64,000 nt of DNA from an uncultured Poribacteria bacterium (GCA_951828385.1 OX639973.1:1550001-1614000); one strand, 5' to 3'. Numbered from the stretch's first letter, positions 27,104-35,720 are shown. The notes: generated from the sequence alone by a model not told the origin. A program made the numbers and translations.

Positions 27104-27466
27104 CTATTTAGACAGAAAATCAGCGATGGCGTTTTTGAGAACATTCTCAGCAGCGTGCGCGTAACGGAATTTATCTGCTGGCAGTCCTCCTAACGCTTCA
27201 GAGAGCTGCACAGCGTTAATTTCTTGTGCTTCTGGAATCTGTGTGCCTGTAACCAGTTCGGTGAGGGCAGAAGCACTTGCAATGGCAGTCGGGCATCCGA
27301 ACGCTCGAAACTTCGCCACAACAATGACATTATCGACGATCTTGAGCGTTAATTTTACCATCTCACCGCTGGCAGGAGAACCGACAGTAGCAGTGCCACT
27401 GGCATCTGCAATAGTCCCGACATTGCGGGGGTTTTCGTAATGATCGCTTACCTGCGGCGTATGCAT
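27104..27466 (-). CDS. IscU/NifU-like scaffold homolog lacking two cysteines
   Basis: 120 residues aligning throughout with IscU/NifU N-terminal domains (VSDHYENPRNVG; AKFRAFGCPTAIASAS; LPADKFRYAHAAENVLKNAIADF). Of the three cluster-ligating cysteines only the middle one, Cys58 in FGCPTAIAS, is kept. The PxCGD motif reads PASGE (Ser33), and the usual HCS in the third motif reads RYA (Arg101, Tyr102). It may therefore be a reduced or non-canonical scaffold. It forms an operon with the carrier gene at 26760. A sigma-70 promoter and a 7-1-7 palindrome stand in front. Confidence 0.8.
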   Translation of the reverse strand: MHTPQVSDHYENPRNVGTIADASGTATVGSPASGEMVKLTLKIVDNVIVVAKFRAFGCPTAIASASALTELVTGTQIPEAQEINAVQLSEALGGLPADKFRYAHAAENVLKNAIADFLSK

Positions 27467-27503
27467 CTGACGTTACAAATCGGCCTGATGATTTATGAGA
27501 TAA

Positions 27504-27518
27504 ATTGTAGTCTACAAT
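27504..27518. promoter_or_regulatory. 7-1-7 palindrome, Fur/PerR-type operator candidate
   Basis: ATTGTAG-T-CTACAAT is a perfect 15-base inverted repeat with the 7-1-7 layout of Fur-family boxes. It lies in the leader of the Fe-S operon, about 20-34 bases after the predicted transcription start and 38 bases before the start codon. A Fur-family gene is encoded 1.6 kb away. It could instead be an RNA hairpin. Confidence 0.45.
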
Positions 27519-27544
27519 CTCATGATTAAAGAAGTCTTTCCTGA

Positions 27545-27573
27545 ATTATACGATATTTCCAGACGCATGTCAA
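27545..27573 (-). promoter_or_regulatory. Sigma-70 consensus promoter of Fe-S operon
   Basis: Minus strand TTGACA, 17 bases, TATAAT: perfect consensus hexamers and spacing. It drives 27466 to 26760. Confidence 0.8.
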
Positions 27574-27583
27574 GTTTTTAATG

Positions 27584-27612
27584 TTGCAACTTAACTACAA
27601 TTCCTTTAAAAT
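27584..27612 (+). promoter_or_regulatory. Promoter of secreted protein gene 27642
   Basis: TTGCAA, 17 bases, TAAAAT, 30 bases before the start codon. It is divergent from the Fe-S operon promoter. Confidence 0.45.
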
Positions 27613-27641
27613 AGTTCCTAAATCAATGAAGGAGAATTATC

Positions 27642-28334
27642 ATGCTTCAAAAATGTCAGTTGATTTTGGGTTTAGCGTTTAGCTTTCTGCTGATACAACC
27701 CATCACGGGTTTTGCTGTAGAAGAATTCAAAGTCTCTGAGTATGGAAAAGGTGAACAGGTTTGGTTTGAGGCGGAAGCCTTTGATGAAAGGGATTCCGAG
27801 GATGTCTATAAATTGGGTAAAGGCGAAGGGGCGGTAGATCCCGCTGATGGTGCGTTCGGCGATATTGTCACGAATGCCGGTGGACAAGGTTGGTTACTCT
27901 ACAGGTTTGACATCAGTCGTGCCGGTGGAAAAGCAGGGGACTGGCGGTTTATCGGACGGCTCATAAATCCGAGCAATCACTCAGACTGGTTGTGGGTCTT
28001 AGGCGACGATGGTGCTAAGATTCCAGAGGTGGCTCCTGCTTTTGTCCGTCCTGATGATATTATCTTTGAAGAAAACGTTCCAGAATGGGCATGGATGCGG
28101 ACAGGTGATTTTGGACAGGATGCTGGCACGATTAATGAATTGCAAGACGGCGAAAACGTCATGATGATATGGACGCGGCAGAGTTCGATCCAGGTCCAAT
28201 ACGATGTTTTCTGCTGGTCCAGCGATTTGGAATATGAACCCACGGATGAAGACTACGAAAAGGCGGAAGCGAAAACACTGCCGGTAGAACCTGATGGGCT
28301 ACTCACCACAACATGGGGGCGGCTTAAGCAGTAA
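27642..28334 (+). CDS. Secreted protein with C-terminal TTWGRLK tail, tandem copy 1
   Basis: 230 residues. Signal peptide MLQKCQLILGLAFSFLLIQPITGFA, then a beta-rich domain (WFEAEAFDERDSEDVYKLG, GGQGWLLYRFDIS, GDWRFIGRLINPSNHSDWLWVLGDDG, WAWMRTGDFG, QDGENVMMIW) that resembles a carbohydrate-binding jelly-roll layout, though I cannot assign a family. It ends in EPDGLLTTTWGRLKQ, a tail shared with four other secreted proteins in this window. The start has AAGGAG seven bases upstream. The next gene is a same-length tandem duplicate. Confidence 0.8.
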   Translation: MLQKCQLILGLAFSFLLIQPITGFAVEEFKVSEYGKGEQVWFEAEAFDERDSEDVYKLGKGEGAVDPADGAFGDIVTNAGGQGWLLYRFDISRAGGKAGDWRFIGRLINPSNHSDWLWVLGDDGAKIPEVAPAFVRPDDIIFEENVPEWAWMRTGDFGQDAGTINELQDGENVMMIWTRQSSIQVQYDVFCWSSDLEYEPTDEDYEKAEAKTLPVEPDGLLTTTWGRLKQ

Positions 28335-28374
28335 CTTCTGTGATAGCACCAAAATACGATCAAGGAGAATTATG

Positions 28375-29067
28375 ATGCTTCAAAAATGTCAGTTAACCTT
28401 TGGCTTAATTGTATGTTTCCTGTTGATACAACCGCTTACAGGCTTTGCCGTGGAAGGATTTAAAGTCTCTAAATACGGGAGCGGCGAACAGATTTGGTTT
28501 GAGGCGGAAGCCTTTGATGAAAGGGATTCCGAGGATGTCTATAAATTGGGCAAAGCTGAAGGCGCACTCGAACCAACGGAAGGTGCCTTCGGGGATATTG
28601 TCACGAATGTCGGTGGACAAGGATGGTTACTCTATAGGTTTGACATCAGTGCCGCTGGTGGAAAAGCAGGCGATTGGCGGTTTATCACGCACGTTATTAA
28701 TCCGAGCAACCATTCGGATTGGTTGTGGGTTTTAGGCGACGATGGCGACGAAATTCCAACCGAAGCTCCCGCCTTTGTGCGTCCGGATCACATCATCCTT
28801 GAAGAAAACGTCCCTGAATGGGCATGGCTGCGAACAGGCGATTTTGGAAGCGATGGTGGCACAGTCAATGCATTACAAGACGGCGAAAACGTCATGATGA
28901 TCTGGACACGACAGAGCTCGAACCAGACCCAGTACGACGTTTTCTGCTGGTCCAGCGACTTAGAATACGAACCTACAAACGAAGACTACGAGAATGCTGA
29001 AGCCGGGGTTACGGACGTTAATCCCGAAGGGCTGCTCACGACAACGTGGGCACGGCTTAAGCAGTAG
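28375..29067 (+). CDS. Secreted protein with C-terminal TTWARLK tail, tandem copy 2
   Basis: 230 residues, the same length as the gene at 27642 and very similar throughout, including signal peptide (MLQKCQLTFGLIVCFLLIQPLTGFA), the DWLWVLGDDG and MIWTRQSS motifs, and the tail NPEGLLTTTWARLKQ. The start was placed at the second of two adjacent ATGs because it matches the paralog's start and its spacing to AAGGAG. It begins 40 bases after the first copy, so the two likely form one unit. Its 3' end overlaps the end of the opposing Fur-family gene by 11 bases. Confidence 0.8.
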   Translation: MLQKCQLTFGLIVCFLLIQPLTGFAVEGFKVSKYGSGEQIWFEAEAFDERDSEDVYKLGKAEGALEPTEGAFGDIVTNVGGQGWLLYRFDISAAGGKAGDWRFITHVINPSNHSDWLWVLGDDGDEIPTEAPAFVRPDHIILEENVPEWAWLRTGDFGSDGGTVNALQDGENVMMIWTRQSSNQTQYDVFCWSSDLEYEPTNEDYENAEAGVTDVNPEGLLTTTWARLKQ

Positions 29068-29557
29068 GTTCGTCGTCTTCATCAGACGTTTTAGGTTCTA
29101 TCTCTGCTTGACATTCCGCACAATAACCGATGATCTCATTACGGAAGCGTACGGCTTTAAAGCCGTGCGCTTCACACACCGCCTTTTGTAAGTCATCAAT
29201 CCCCGGCTCTTTAAACTCAACAATCTGATTACACCGTAGACAAATAAGGTGGGCATGCTCGCGAAGCGAATGAATACTTTCGTAGCGGGTGTTTTTTTGT
29301 GCGTCAATAAACTCTGTTAGCAACCCGCTCTTCACGAGTAAAGGAAGTGTTCGATAGATGGTCGGGCGCGACACGAGGTAACCGTTTCGGCGCATCTGCA
29401 CCAAGAGATCTTCCGTTTGGAAATGGCCAGGATACTCGAAGACTTGGTTTAGGACATCCAATCGTTTTTGCGTCAAACGGAGTCCACAACTTTTGAGATA
29501 GTCTTCAAACTGCTTTTCAAACTCAACTGGGTTCGTGGATTTCTCAGCAGTATCCAT
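29057..29557 (-). CDS. Fur-family metal or peroxide-responsive repressor
   Basis: 166 residues from the ATG at 29557, which has GGGGTGG upstream. Winged-helix DNA-binding domain (LKSCGLRLTQKRLDVLNQVFE, RPTIYRTLPLLVKSGLL), then a dimerisation domain with HAHLICLRCN (CxxC 106-109) and YCAECQ (CxxC 146-149), the structural zinc site of the family. Which metal or oxidant it senses (Fur, PerR or Zur) cannot be decided here. It follows mqnA by 13 bases and is probably part of the mqnE-mqnA transcript. Candidate regulator of the palindrome at 27504. Confidence 0.9.
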   Translation of the reverse strand: MDTAEKSTNPVEFEKQFEDYLKSCGLRLTQKRLDVLNQVFEYPGHFQTEDLLVQMRRNGYLVSRPTIYRTLPLLVKSGLLTEFIDAQKNTRYESIHSLREHAHLICLRCNQIVEFKEPGIDDLQKAVCEAHGFKAVRFRNEIIGYCAECQAEIEPKTSDEDDEPTA

Positions 29558-29570
29558 TTTCCACCCCTTT

Positions 29571-30410
29571 TCAACTGGATGCAAAAGTTAGTGAGCGGCA
29601 CGTAGGTGCGAGGTTATGCTTCACAGCATACTTATAAAAAAGTTCAATGCCAGCGATTGCAGATTCGTCAAGATCATATTTGATCCGATTTCGCAAATAG
29701 TCGAGACAGAGTGTTTCCGGTAGACCCAGCTTCTGTGCCTCAATTTGCGCGATTTCTGGGATTTGTGCGATACCACGCGCTTTCGATTGAAGGAGTACCT
29801 GCGGTAAGTTGCCAAGGCACGCTTCTTCTCTCGCGACCCAACAGGCATAGACGAACGGCAATCCTGTCAACTTATACCACAACTCGCCGAGGTCAACACT
29901 ATATTCTGTTGAATCGAGATGTCTAAGGGCTGGATCCCCAATCAAGAGGACCGCCTCAAACGGCGGGTACTGACGGTTTTGAAGTGCAGTGCTTGGAATT
30001 ACTGTCGGCGCGCACGTTGTAAATGCTGGTGAAATCCCATATCTTTCAGCGAGTAAGACTTTCAGTAAGGCGACGGAGGTACGGGAACTCGTATCAAGTG
30101 CGATGCGTCGAATTTCCCGAATCGGTACGCGACTGAACAGTTGGATGCTTTTCACACTTCCGTGAGATGCGATTGATATATCTGGTAGAATACAAAAATT
30201 CGTACCCGAAGGCTTCGCTCGAAAATATTCGATAATCGGGATCAACCCCACATCAAGTTGACCTTCGCTTAAAAACGTCGCAACGCGGCTTGGCACATCA
30301 ACACTGAGCGCAATATCCGTCTCGATTTCTGCGTTCAAAAGGGGATAAATGAGCGGTTTCGTGTTCAAAAACGAAACCGCACCTACCCTCAAGCGGCTTT
30401 TCTGTACCAC
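29571..30410 (-). CDS. mqnA: Chorismate dehydratase MqnA
   Basis: 279 residues of the MqnA/MqnD periplasmic-binding-protein fold, with RVGAVSFLNTKPLIYPL at the N-terminus, DVGLIPIIEYFR and ALDTSSRTSVALLKVLL. MqnA removes water from chorismate to give 3-enolpyruvyl-benzoate, the first step of the futalosine route to menaquinone. The start is a GTG that lies inside the end of mqnE (22-base overlap), with GAGGGG five bases before it, so the two are translationally coupled. Cytoplasmic; no signal peptide. Confidence 0.9.
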   Translation of the reverse strand: MVQKSRLRVGAVSFLNTKPLIYPLLNAEIETDIALSVDVPSRVATFLSEGQLDVGLIPIIEYFRAKPSGTNFCILPDISIASHGSVKSIQLFSRVPIREIRRIALDTSSRTSVALLKVLLAERYGISPAFTTCAPTVIPSTALQNRQYPPFEAVLLIGDPALRHLDSTEYSVDLGELWYKLTGLPFVYACWVAREEACLGNLPQVLLQSKARGIAQIPEIAQIEAQKLGLPETLCLDYLRNRIKYDLDESAIAGIELFYKYAVKHNLAPTCRSLTFASS

Positions 30411-31525
30411 TGATTCCCCTCTCGAATAATTTCATTGTAAAGCGTATCACGTTCCACTGGGACAAAGCCAGCTTCTTCAATGAGGTGTATTAGCGACGAG
30501 ACAGAGACCGCCTCCGGCGTATCCGCACCTGCCATGTGTGTAATTTTTTCCTCGGTTACAGTTCCATCAATATCATCAGCACCGAAACGGAGCGCAACCT
30601 GCGCCGTTTTCAAGCCCGTCATAATCCAGTAAACCTTAATATGCGGGACATTATCAAGCATGAGGCGTGCGACTGCGATGTTGCGGAGATCTGTTAACCC
30701 TGTTGTTGAAGGCAGATATGCCATCCGGGTATTAAGAGGGTGGAAAGCGAGCGGAATAAAGGTTACAAAACCGCCGGATTTATCTTGCTGCTCCCGCAAT
30801 CGAATGAGATGGTCTACCCGGTCCTCGTTTGTTTCAAGGTGTCCATACAGCATCGTCGCATTTGTGGAAATACCGAGACCATGTGCGATGTCGTGAATTT
30901 CTAACCATCCGTCCGCACTGAGTTTCCCCGGGCAAATTTTTTCGCGCGTCTCCTCAGCAAAAATTTCAGCACCCCCACCGGGTAAGGAATCTAAACCCGC
31001 CTCGCGCAACGCCGTTAAAACTTCTTCTATAGACATTTTGAAGATACGAGAGAAATGGTGGATTTCAACAGCGGTAAAGAATTTAAGGTGGACTTGTGGC
31101 ATCCGTTCTTTGAGTCCACGGATAATATCGAGGTAATAATCAAACGGCAGTTTAGGGTGCAATCCGCCGACACTGTGAATCTCGGTGCATCCGTGCTCCA
31201 TAGAATACATCGCCTTGTCCAAAAATTCATCAACGCTCATTTCCCACGCACCTTCGGTTTGCATGTTTTTTCGGGCAAATGCACAAAAGTGGCACCGGGC
31301 GTGGAGAATACAGACATTTGAATAGTCAATGTGCTGATTAATATTATAATAGGCAACGTTCCCATTTACACGTTCGCGAACATGATTAGCAATGAACCCA
31401 ACCCCGGTAATATCCGGGCTTTCGTAAAGTGCGACCCCTTCTTCAAAGGAGAGCCGCTGCTCTGCCTTGACTTTCTCGTAGATGGTAGGCAATTTCGGGT
31501 CCGTAAAACGACTATAGTTCTCCAT
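30389..31525 (-). CDS. mqnE: Aminofutalosine synthase MqnE (radical SAM)
   Basis: 378 residues from MENYSRF; this ATG has AGGA nine bases upstream and gives the normal family length. HIDYSNVC...CHFCAF holds the iron-sulfur cysteines, GGLHPKLPFDYYLDIIRGLK and LPGGGAEIF are typical of MqnE, and FVTFIPLAFHPLNT matches the family C-terminal half. It joins 3-enolpyruvyl-benzoate to SAM to give aminofutalosine, the second step after MqnA. The cysteine spacing reads C-x5-C-x2-C, whereas I would expect C-x3-C-x2-C; the rest is well conserved. Confidence 0.9.
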   Translation of the reverse strand: MENYSRFTDPKLPTIYEKVKAEQRLSFEEGVALYESPDITGVGFIANHVRERVNGNVAYYNINQHIDYSNVCILHARCHFCAFARKNMQTEGAWEMSVDEFLDKAMYSMEHGCTEIHSVGGLHPKLPFDYYLDIIRGLKERMPQVHLKFFTAVEIHHFSRIFKMSIEEVLTALREAGLDSLPGGGAEIFAEETREKICPGKLSADGWLEIHDIAHGLGISTNATMLYGHLETNEDRVDHLIRLREQQDKSGGFVTFIPLAFHPLNTRMAYLPSTTGLTDLRNIAVARLMLDNVPHIKVYWIMTGLKTAQVALRFGADDIDGTVTEEKITHMAGADTPEAVSVSSLIHLIEEAGFVPVERDTLYNEIIREGNQWYRKAA

Positions 31526-31604
31526 TATTTTATATCCTGATCTGTTATCAATTTCATGCAAAACTCGCAAGCCAAAACCGATTACAATAAAGTGAAAAAA
31601 TTGC

Positions 31605-31634
31605 TTGACACTTGTCTCTGACTAAAGGTATTAT
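31605..31634 (+). promoter_or_regulatory. Sigma-70 promoter upstream of TIM-barrel gene
   Basis: TTGACA, 18 bases, TATTAT. The leader to the start codon is about 180 bases and includes the repetitive TCAGCTGTCGGCTGTCAG stretch typical of intergenic repeats. Confidence 0.5.
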
Positions 31635-31821
31635 AGCACAACAACTCTAAAGATGCAAGTCTTTTTTCAGGTATCAGTTGTCAGCTGTCGGCTGTCAGCA
31701 CAGATCGTTCAGCAATTACAGTAGATTTTACAATTAACCACACACTATTGACCTACGCGTTTCCAAAGTACGTCTACCAATAGACGGCTATATAGTTCCG
31801 CAAAGAGGAGTGAATATATTC

Positions 31822-32622
31822 ATGTCAAAATTAGGACTTATTCATTACAACTACGCCAGCAGCTCGCTTGATGATTTTCTGAAATTTACGAGCGAAACAG
31901 GTTTCAACTACGTTGAACTCCAGATCGGCGATGTATGGAATTCGGAGACTGCCGATCCTGAAAAGAACGCCGAAGCCGTGAGAAAACAGGTTCAAGGTTA
32001 CGGGTTGCAAGTCTCAGCACTTGCAGCAGGGAACGACTTTGTTTTGCTCGAAGAAGAGATGATCCGTTCCCAAATTGACCGGATGGAACGCATCGCCGGA
32101 CTCGCGAAACGGCTCGGCACCTCAGTCCTCCGAACAGAAGGCGGTTCCGCGAAAGATGCTGTCCCAGAAAACCGATGGGTTGAAGCGATGGCGGGTTGTC
32201 TAAAACGATGCCTCGAATTCGCCGAACGCGATGAGGTCTACTTGGCGGTGGACAACCACGGGATCGTTACAAACGATGGCGATTTGCAGGTAGAACTCTT
32301 TGAAAAGGTCGGTTCCAAGTATGTCGGCGCGAATATGGATACGATGAATTACCGCTGGGCGGGCCACGACTTAGAGACGGTAGGCAGATACTATGAAATC
32401 GTCGCACCGTATACATTACACACACACCTGAAAGACGGCACAGGTTCACGTGGCAATTATCGCGGCGAGGCACTCGGTGAAGGTGAAATAGATCTCGCGA
32501 AGGCAATCCGCTGCTTGAGAGAAGCAGGCTACGACGGGGTCTGGTGCTGTGAGTATGAGGGTAGAGAAAACGACGGTACGGGCCAACGGAAAAGCTTTGC
32601 TTGGATGCGAGAAAATCTATAA
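31822..32622 (+). CDS. Sugar phosphate isomerase/epimerase-like TIM barrel
   Basis: 266 residues of the xylose isomerase-like/AP-endonuclease-2 fold (KLGLIHYNYASSSLDDFLKFTSETGFNYVELQIGD, VDNHGIVTNDGDLQVELFEKVGSKYVGANMDTMN, HTHLKDGTG, GVWCCEYEGREN). The conserved His, Glu and Asp residues of the metal site are visible. Members isomerise or epimerise sugars and inositols; the substrate cannot be told. A GTG four codons earlier is possible, but the ATG gives the usual N-terminus. The SAM hydrolase-like gene follows within a few bases. Confidence 0.85.
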   Translation: MSKLGLIHYNYASSSLDDFLKFTSETGFNYVELQIGDVWNSETADPEKNAEAVRKQVQGYGLQVSALAAGNDFVLLEEEMIRSQIDRMERIAGLAKRLGTSVLRTEGGSAKDAVPENRWVEAMAGCLKRCLEFAERDEVYLAVDNHGIVTNDGDLQVELFEKVGSKYVGANMDTMNYRWAGHDLETVGRYYEIVAPYTLHTHLKDGTGSRGNYRGEALGEGEIDLAKAIRCLREAGYDGVWCCEYEGRENDGTGQRKSFAWMRENL

Positions 32623-32628
32623 TTGATA

Positions 32629-33438
32629 ATGAACCAATCAACCCGCATCATCACACTAACAACCGACTTCGGCACAAGCGATACTTATGTCGGGATCATG
32701 AAGGGAGTCATCCTCGGTATCAACCCAGATGTACAGGTGGTCGATCTCACACATGCCATCCCACCACAGGATATCCACGATGCTGCACTTTCAATCCATT
32801 CTGCTCATCGCTATTTCCCAGAAGGCACGATCCACGCTATCGTCGTCGATCCGGGTGTAGGCAGCGACCGACGGGCAGTGATTTGCCAAACAGACCGTGC
32901 CTTTTTTGTCTGTCCTGACAATGGAATATTGACCTATCTCCTACACGAGATTGAGAACGCTGACGGACAATCAATAAATACAGTGGCAATTCAGAACAAG
33001 GCTTACTATCTACCAGAAGTGAGCAACACCTTCCACGGTAGAGATGTTTTCGCACCTGTTGCAGCACACTTATCACTCGGTGTACCACTTGCGAACATCG
33101 GTCCACCGGTGGAAGATCTCGTCCAACTTCCGATCCCGAACCATCAGGTCTCTGGAAACACGATCATCGGGCAAATTGTCAAAATTGACAGATTTGGGAA
33201 CGCGATAACAAATCTATCGGAAAGCGTGCTTGCTGGTATTGGGTCTACTTACGAAATTAGGGTCGGAAGTACGCGACTCATGCGGCTCAACCGTGCTTAC
33301 GCTGAATCTGGCATCGGTAAGCCTCTGGCAATTATCGGCAGCTTCGGGTTGTTAGAAATCGCTATTAATGGCGGAAGTGCCGAAGTCAGTTTAGGGGTAA
33401 AGTGGGGCGATGTCGTTGAAATTCAGAGGTACGATTGA
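32629..33438 (+). CDS. SAM hydroxide adenosyltransferase (DUF62 family)
   Basis: 269 residues related to fluorinase/chlorinase but of the hydrolase type: IITLTTDFGTSDTYVGIMKGVI at the N-terminus, VVDPGVGSDRR, CPDNGIL and the HGRDVFAP motif that marks the hydroxide-using members. These enzymes split S-adenosylmethionine to adenosine and methionine. A TTG two codons earlier could also serve as start. It begins seven bases after the preceding stop codon, so the two are probably one unit; a fresh promoter for trpS overlaps its stop codon. Confidence 0.9.
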   Translation: MNQSTRIITLTTDFGTSDTYVGIMKGVILGINPDVQVVDLTHAIPPQDIHDAALSIHSAHRYFPEGTIHAIVVDPGVGSDRRAVICQTDRAFFVCPDNGILTYLLHEIENADGQSINTVAIQNKAYYLPEVSNTFHGRDVFAPVAAHLSLGVPLANIGPPVEDLVQLPIPNHQVSGNTIIGQIVKIDRFGNAITNLSESVLAGIGSTYEIRVGSTRLMRLNRAYAESGIGKPLAIIGSFGLLEIAINGGSAEVSLGVKWGDVVEIQRYD

Positions 33439-33463
33439 CATATAAGCCCCAACAGCGTATAAT
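33435..33463 (+). promoter_or_regulatory. Sigma-70 consensus promoter of trpS
   Basis: TTGACA, 17 bases, TATAAT, perfect consensus, overlapping the stop codon of the previous gene and 34 bases before the trpS start. Confidence 0.8.
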
Positions 33464-33496
33464 AAAGTCAGAAACAAAAAGGAGGATGAAAAAAAA

Positions 33497-34498
33497 TTGA
33501 AACAGATTGCTTTAACAGGACTCAAACCGACAGGTCCCCCACATATCGGCAACTATCTCGGCATGCTCAAACCATCGCTGGAACTCGCAGAAAAGTATCA
33601 GGCTCTCTACTTTATACCGGACTACCATGCCCTGACGACAGTCCGAGACGGAAAGGAGTTGGCTAACCTCACCTATCAAGCAACGGCGACGTGGATAGCA
33701 TTAGGATTAAATCCAGATGAGGTGATTATCTACCGCCAATCGGATATCCCAGAGGTGTTTGAATTGGCGTGGGTATTGTCCTGTTTCACAGCAAAAGGCT
33801 TGCTGAACCGATCACATGCCTACAAAGCTATCGTTGATGACAACGTTGCCGCAGGTCGAGAAGACGATAAAAACATTAACATCGGGCTATTTACCTATCC
33901 TGTTTTGATGGCAGCAGATATCCTGCTCTTCGGCACACACGTTGTACCCGTAGGGCTTGACCAACAGCAACACCTCGAAATCACGCGCGATGTCGCGCTT
34001 ACCTTCAACAATACCTACGGCAACGTCTTGACAATCCCGGAAGCCGTCATTCGGAAAGAGGTCATGACTATTCCGGGCATTGATGGCAGAAAGATGAGCA
34101 AAAGCTATAACAATGTTATTCCAATCTTCGCACCATCGAACGAAGTACTCAAACCCGTCAAGCGTATCGTAACAGATTCTCTACGTCCCGAAGAGCCGAA
34201 GGACCCGGAGGCGTGTAATATTTTTACGATCTATCGTCATTTCGCGGATGCGGATACCGTTGCTGCGAAGCGGAAACTCTATCTTGAGGGCGGGCTTGCC
34301 TACGGTGCGATGAAGCAGGAACTGTTTGAATTACTCGAATCTACATTTGCCACGAAACGCGATCGGTATAATGACTTGATGAATAACACCGATGAATTAG
34401 ATAAAATACTTGAAAACGGCGCGGAAAAAGCACGCGCCATCGCAGCACCGATCATGGCAAAAGCCCGTAAAGCCGTTGGTGTGAGTGCGACTCGGTGA
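33497..34498 (+). CDS. trpS: Tryptophan-tRNA ligase
   Basis: 333 residues. Class I aminoacyl-tRNA synthetase with the HIGH-type motif PPHIGNYLG near residue 13 and the GRKMSKSYNN motif near residue 194; VPVGLDQQQHLEITRDVA is characteristic of TrpS. It charges tRNA-Trp. The start is a TTG, with GGAGGA 11 bases upstream and the family N-terminus (KQIALTGLKPTG) directly after it. Complete, single copy in the window. Confidence 0.97.
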   Translation: MKQIALTGLKPTGPPHIGNYLGMLKPSLELAEKYQALYFIPDYHALTTVRDGKELANLTYQATATWIALGLNPDEVIIYRQSDIPEVFELAWVLSCFTAKGLLNRSHAYKAIVDDNVAAGREDDKNINIGLFTYPVLMAADILLFGTHVVPVGLDQQQHLEITRDVALTFNNTYGNVLTIPEAVIRKEVMTIPGIDGRKMSKSYNNVIPIFAPSNEVLKPVKRIVTDSLRPEEPKDPEACNIFTIYRHFADADTVAAKRKLYLEGGLAYGAMKQELFELLESTFATKRDRYNDLMNNTDELDKILENGAEKARAIAAPIMAKARKAVGVSATR

Positions 34499-34580
34499 AG
34501 CAGACGCTTTATCGCTAAAGCAATCCATATTGAACCATCGTTGGTGATTTTGAAATATCAACAGCAAATGTAGTGCGTTC

Positions 34581-34592
34581 GCGTAAGTCCTA
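34581..34592. repeat. Dispersed tag TAGGACTTACGC (reverse orientation)
   Basis: GCGTAAGTCCTA here and TAGGACTTACGC at 49573-49584 are exact complements; a similar ATAGTGCTTACGCA is at 61769. Such a sequence is known as the end of several small transposable elements. The copy here lies in the gene-free stretch 34499-34865, which otherwise holds only the promoter at 34634. Confidence 0.4.
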
Positions 34593-34633
34593 AGATTTCG
34601 GTCTCACAAACTATAGCATTAATTTAATTTGTT

Positions 34634-34663
34634 TTGAAAATTAGTAGAGAAATGTGTTATAAT
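34634..34663 (+). promoter_or_regulatory. Promoter of LamG-like gene
   Basis: TTGAAA, 18 bases, TATAAT. The leader to the start codon at 34866 is about 195 bases; no riboswitch was recognised in it. Confidence 0.55.
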
Positions 34664-34865
34664 TATTTAAAATAGCGTCCCCAGAAAAAAAAACTTGCAT
34701 TTTTATGCAAAATATGTGAAAATGTGTATATCTCCTATTTTTTAACGTTGCGGGGAACATCAGTCAATCTAACGCGCACTGATAGTCTTACAAAAGCGGA
34801 TTAGGCAACGAAACAGATCCGCGCTGCGTCGCGGTAAATCTCTAAAGAAAGTGAGAGGAATAAAA

Positions 34866-35642
34866 ATGAAATTTAATGCTTTAACAGTTGTCCTGTTCAG
34901 TCTGGGACTGATGGCTTTGAGCCTCATCGCTGTGAATAGCAGTGATGCCGAAATTGACCCGAGTAGTGTTGTCGGCATTTGGCTGTTCGATGATGGAGTA
35001 GGAAGCGTGGCGATGGACTCGTCAGGAAATAATAATCACGGGACGATTGTCAACGCCCCGATTTGGGTTGATGGTCGATTTGGCGGTGCCTTAGGCTTTG
35101 ATGGCTCAGGCAACTGCGTGAATACCAACGCGAGACTCCTCAACGGGGTGCGTGAATTTACAGTCGTTGCTTGGGTGAAACCTGGGAATATCACCACCAA
35201 TCGTGTTGGGGTGATAGGTCAGAACGACTCCCCAGAATTCGGTTTTATTAACCCGACGACCGTCATGCTATGGACACCTACAGCCGGTGGTAACGAAAAT
35301 CCTTACGAACATCCATCGGGGGAGTGGCACCATGTCGCTGCTGTCGGGACCCGAACATTCACGAAGGTTTACGTTGATGGGAATCCAACGACGAAAGAGG
35401 GGAGCTGGATTAATCACGGCAGGTCCGATTTCAACGTAAATATCGGTGGATGCGGCGTTTGGGACGGTAGTGGTAACTGGTTCACAGGAACAATGGACGA
35501 GGTCGGCCTTTTCCATGCACCTTTGACCGATGATGATATCGTTGACCTCATGAATAACGGCTTGACCGCTTTAGGTGTCGCGGTAGAACCCGCCGGTAAA
35601 CTTGCTGTAACTTGGGGTTCTCTCAAGCGAAAAGCCTATTAG
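34866..35642 (+). CDS. Secreted LamG-like (concanavalin A-like) protein with TWGSLK tail
   Basis: 258 residues. Signal peptide MKFNALTVVLFSLGLMALSLIAVNSSDA, then a LamG/laminin-G-3 type domain (GIWLFDDGVGSVAMDSSGNNNHGTIVNAP, GALGFDGSGNCVNTN, FTVVAWVKPGN, EWHHVAAVG, KVYVDGNPT, GTMDEVGLFHAPLTDDDI). It is likely a carbohydrate- or surface-binding protein outside the cell. The end, VEPAGKLAVTWGSLKRK, belongs to the tail family described for 27642. Start chosen at the ATG with GAGAGG seven bases upstream. Confidence 0.85.
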   Translation: MKFNALTVVLFSLGLMALSLIAVNSSDAEIDPSSVVGIWLFDDGVGSVAMDSSGNNNHGTIVNAPIWVDGRFGGALGFDGSGNCVNTNARLLNGVREFTVVAWVKPGNITTNRVGVIGQNDSPEFGFINPTTVMLWTPTAGGNENPYEHPSGEWHHVAAVGTRTFTKVYVDGNPTTKEGSWINHGRSDFNVNIGGCGVWDGSGNWFTGTMDEVGLFHAPLTDDDIVDLMNNGLTALGVAVEPAGKLAVTWGSLKRKAY

Positions 35643-35720
35643 ACAACTTTGAGCTGCGGACGGAATGTCGGGAAATGGTACTCGGTACCGCTTTCCGACT
35701 CTGTCCTCTCTGTACAAGTA

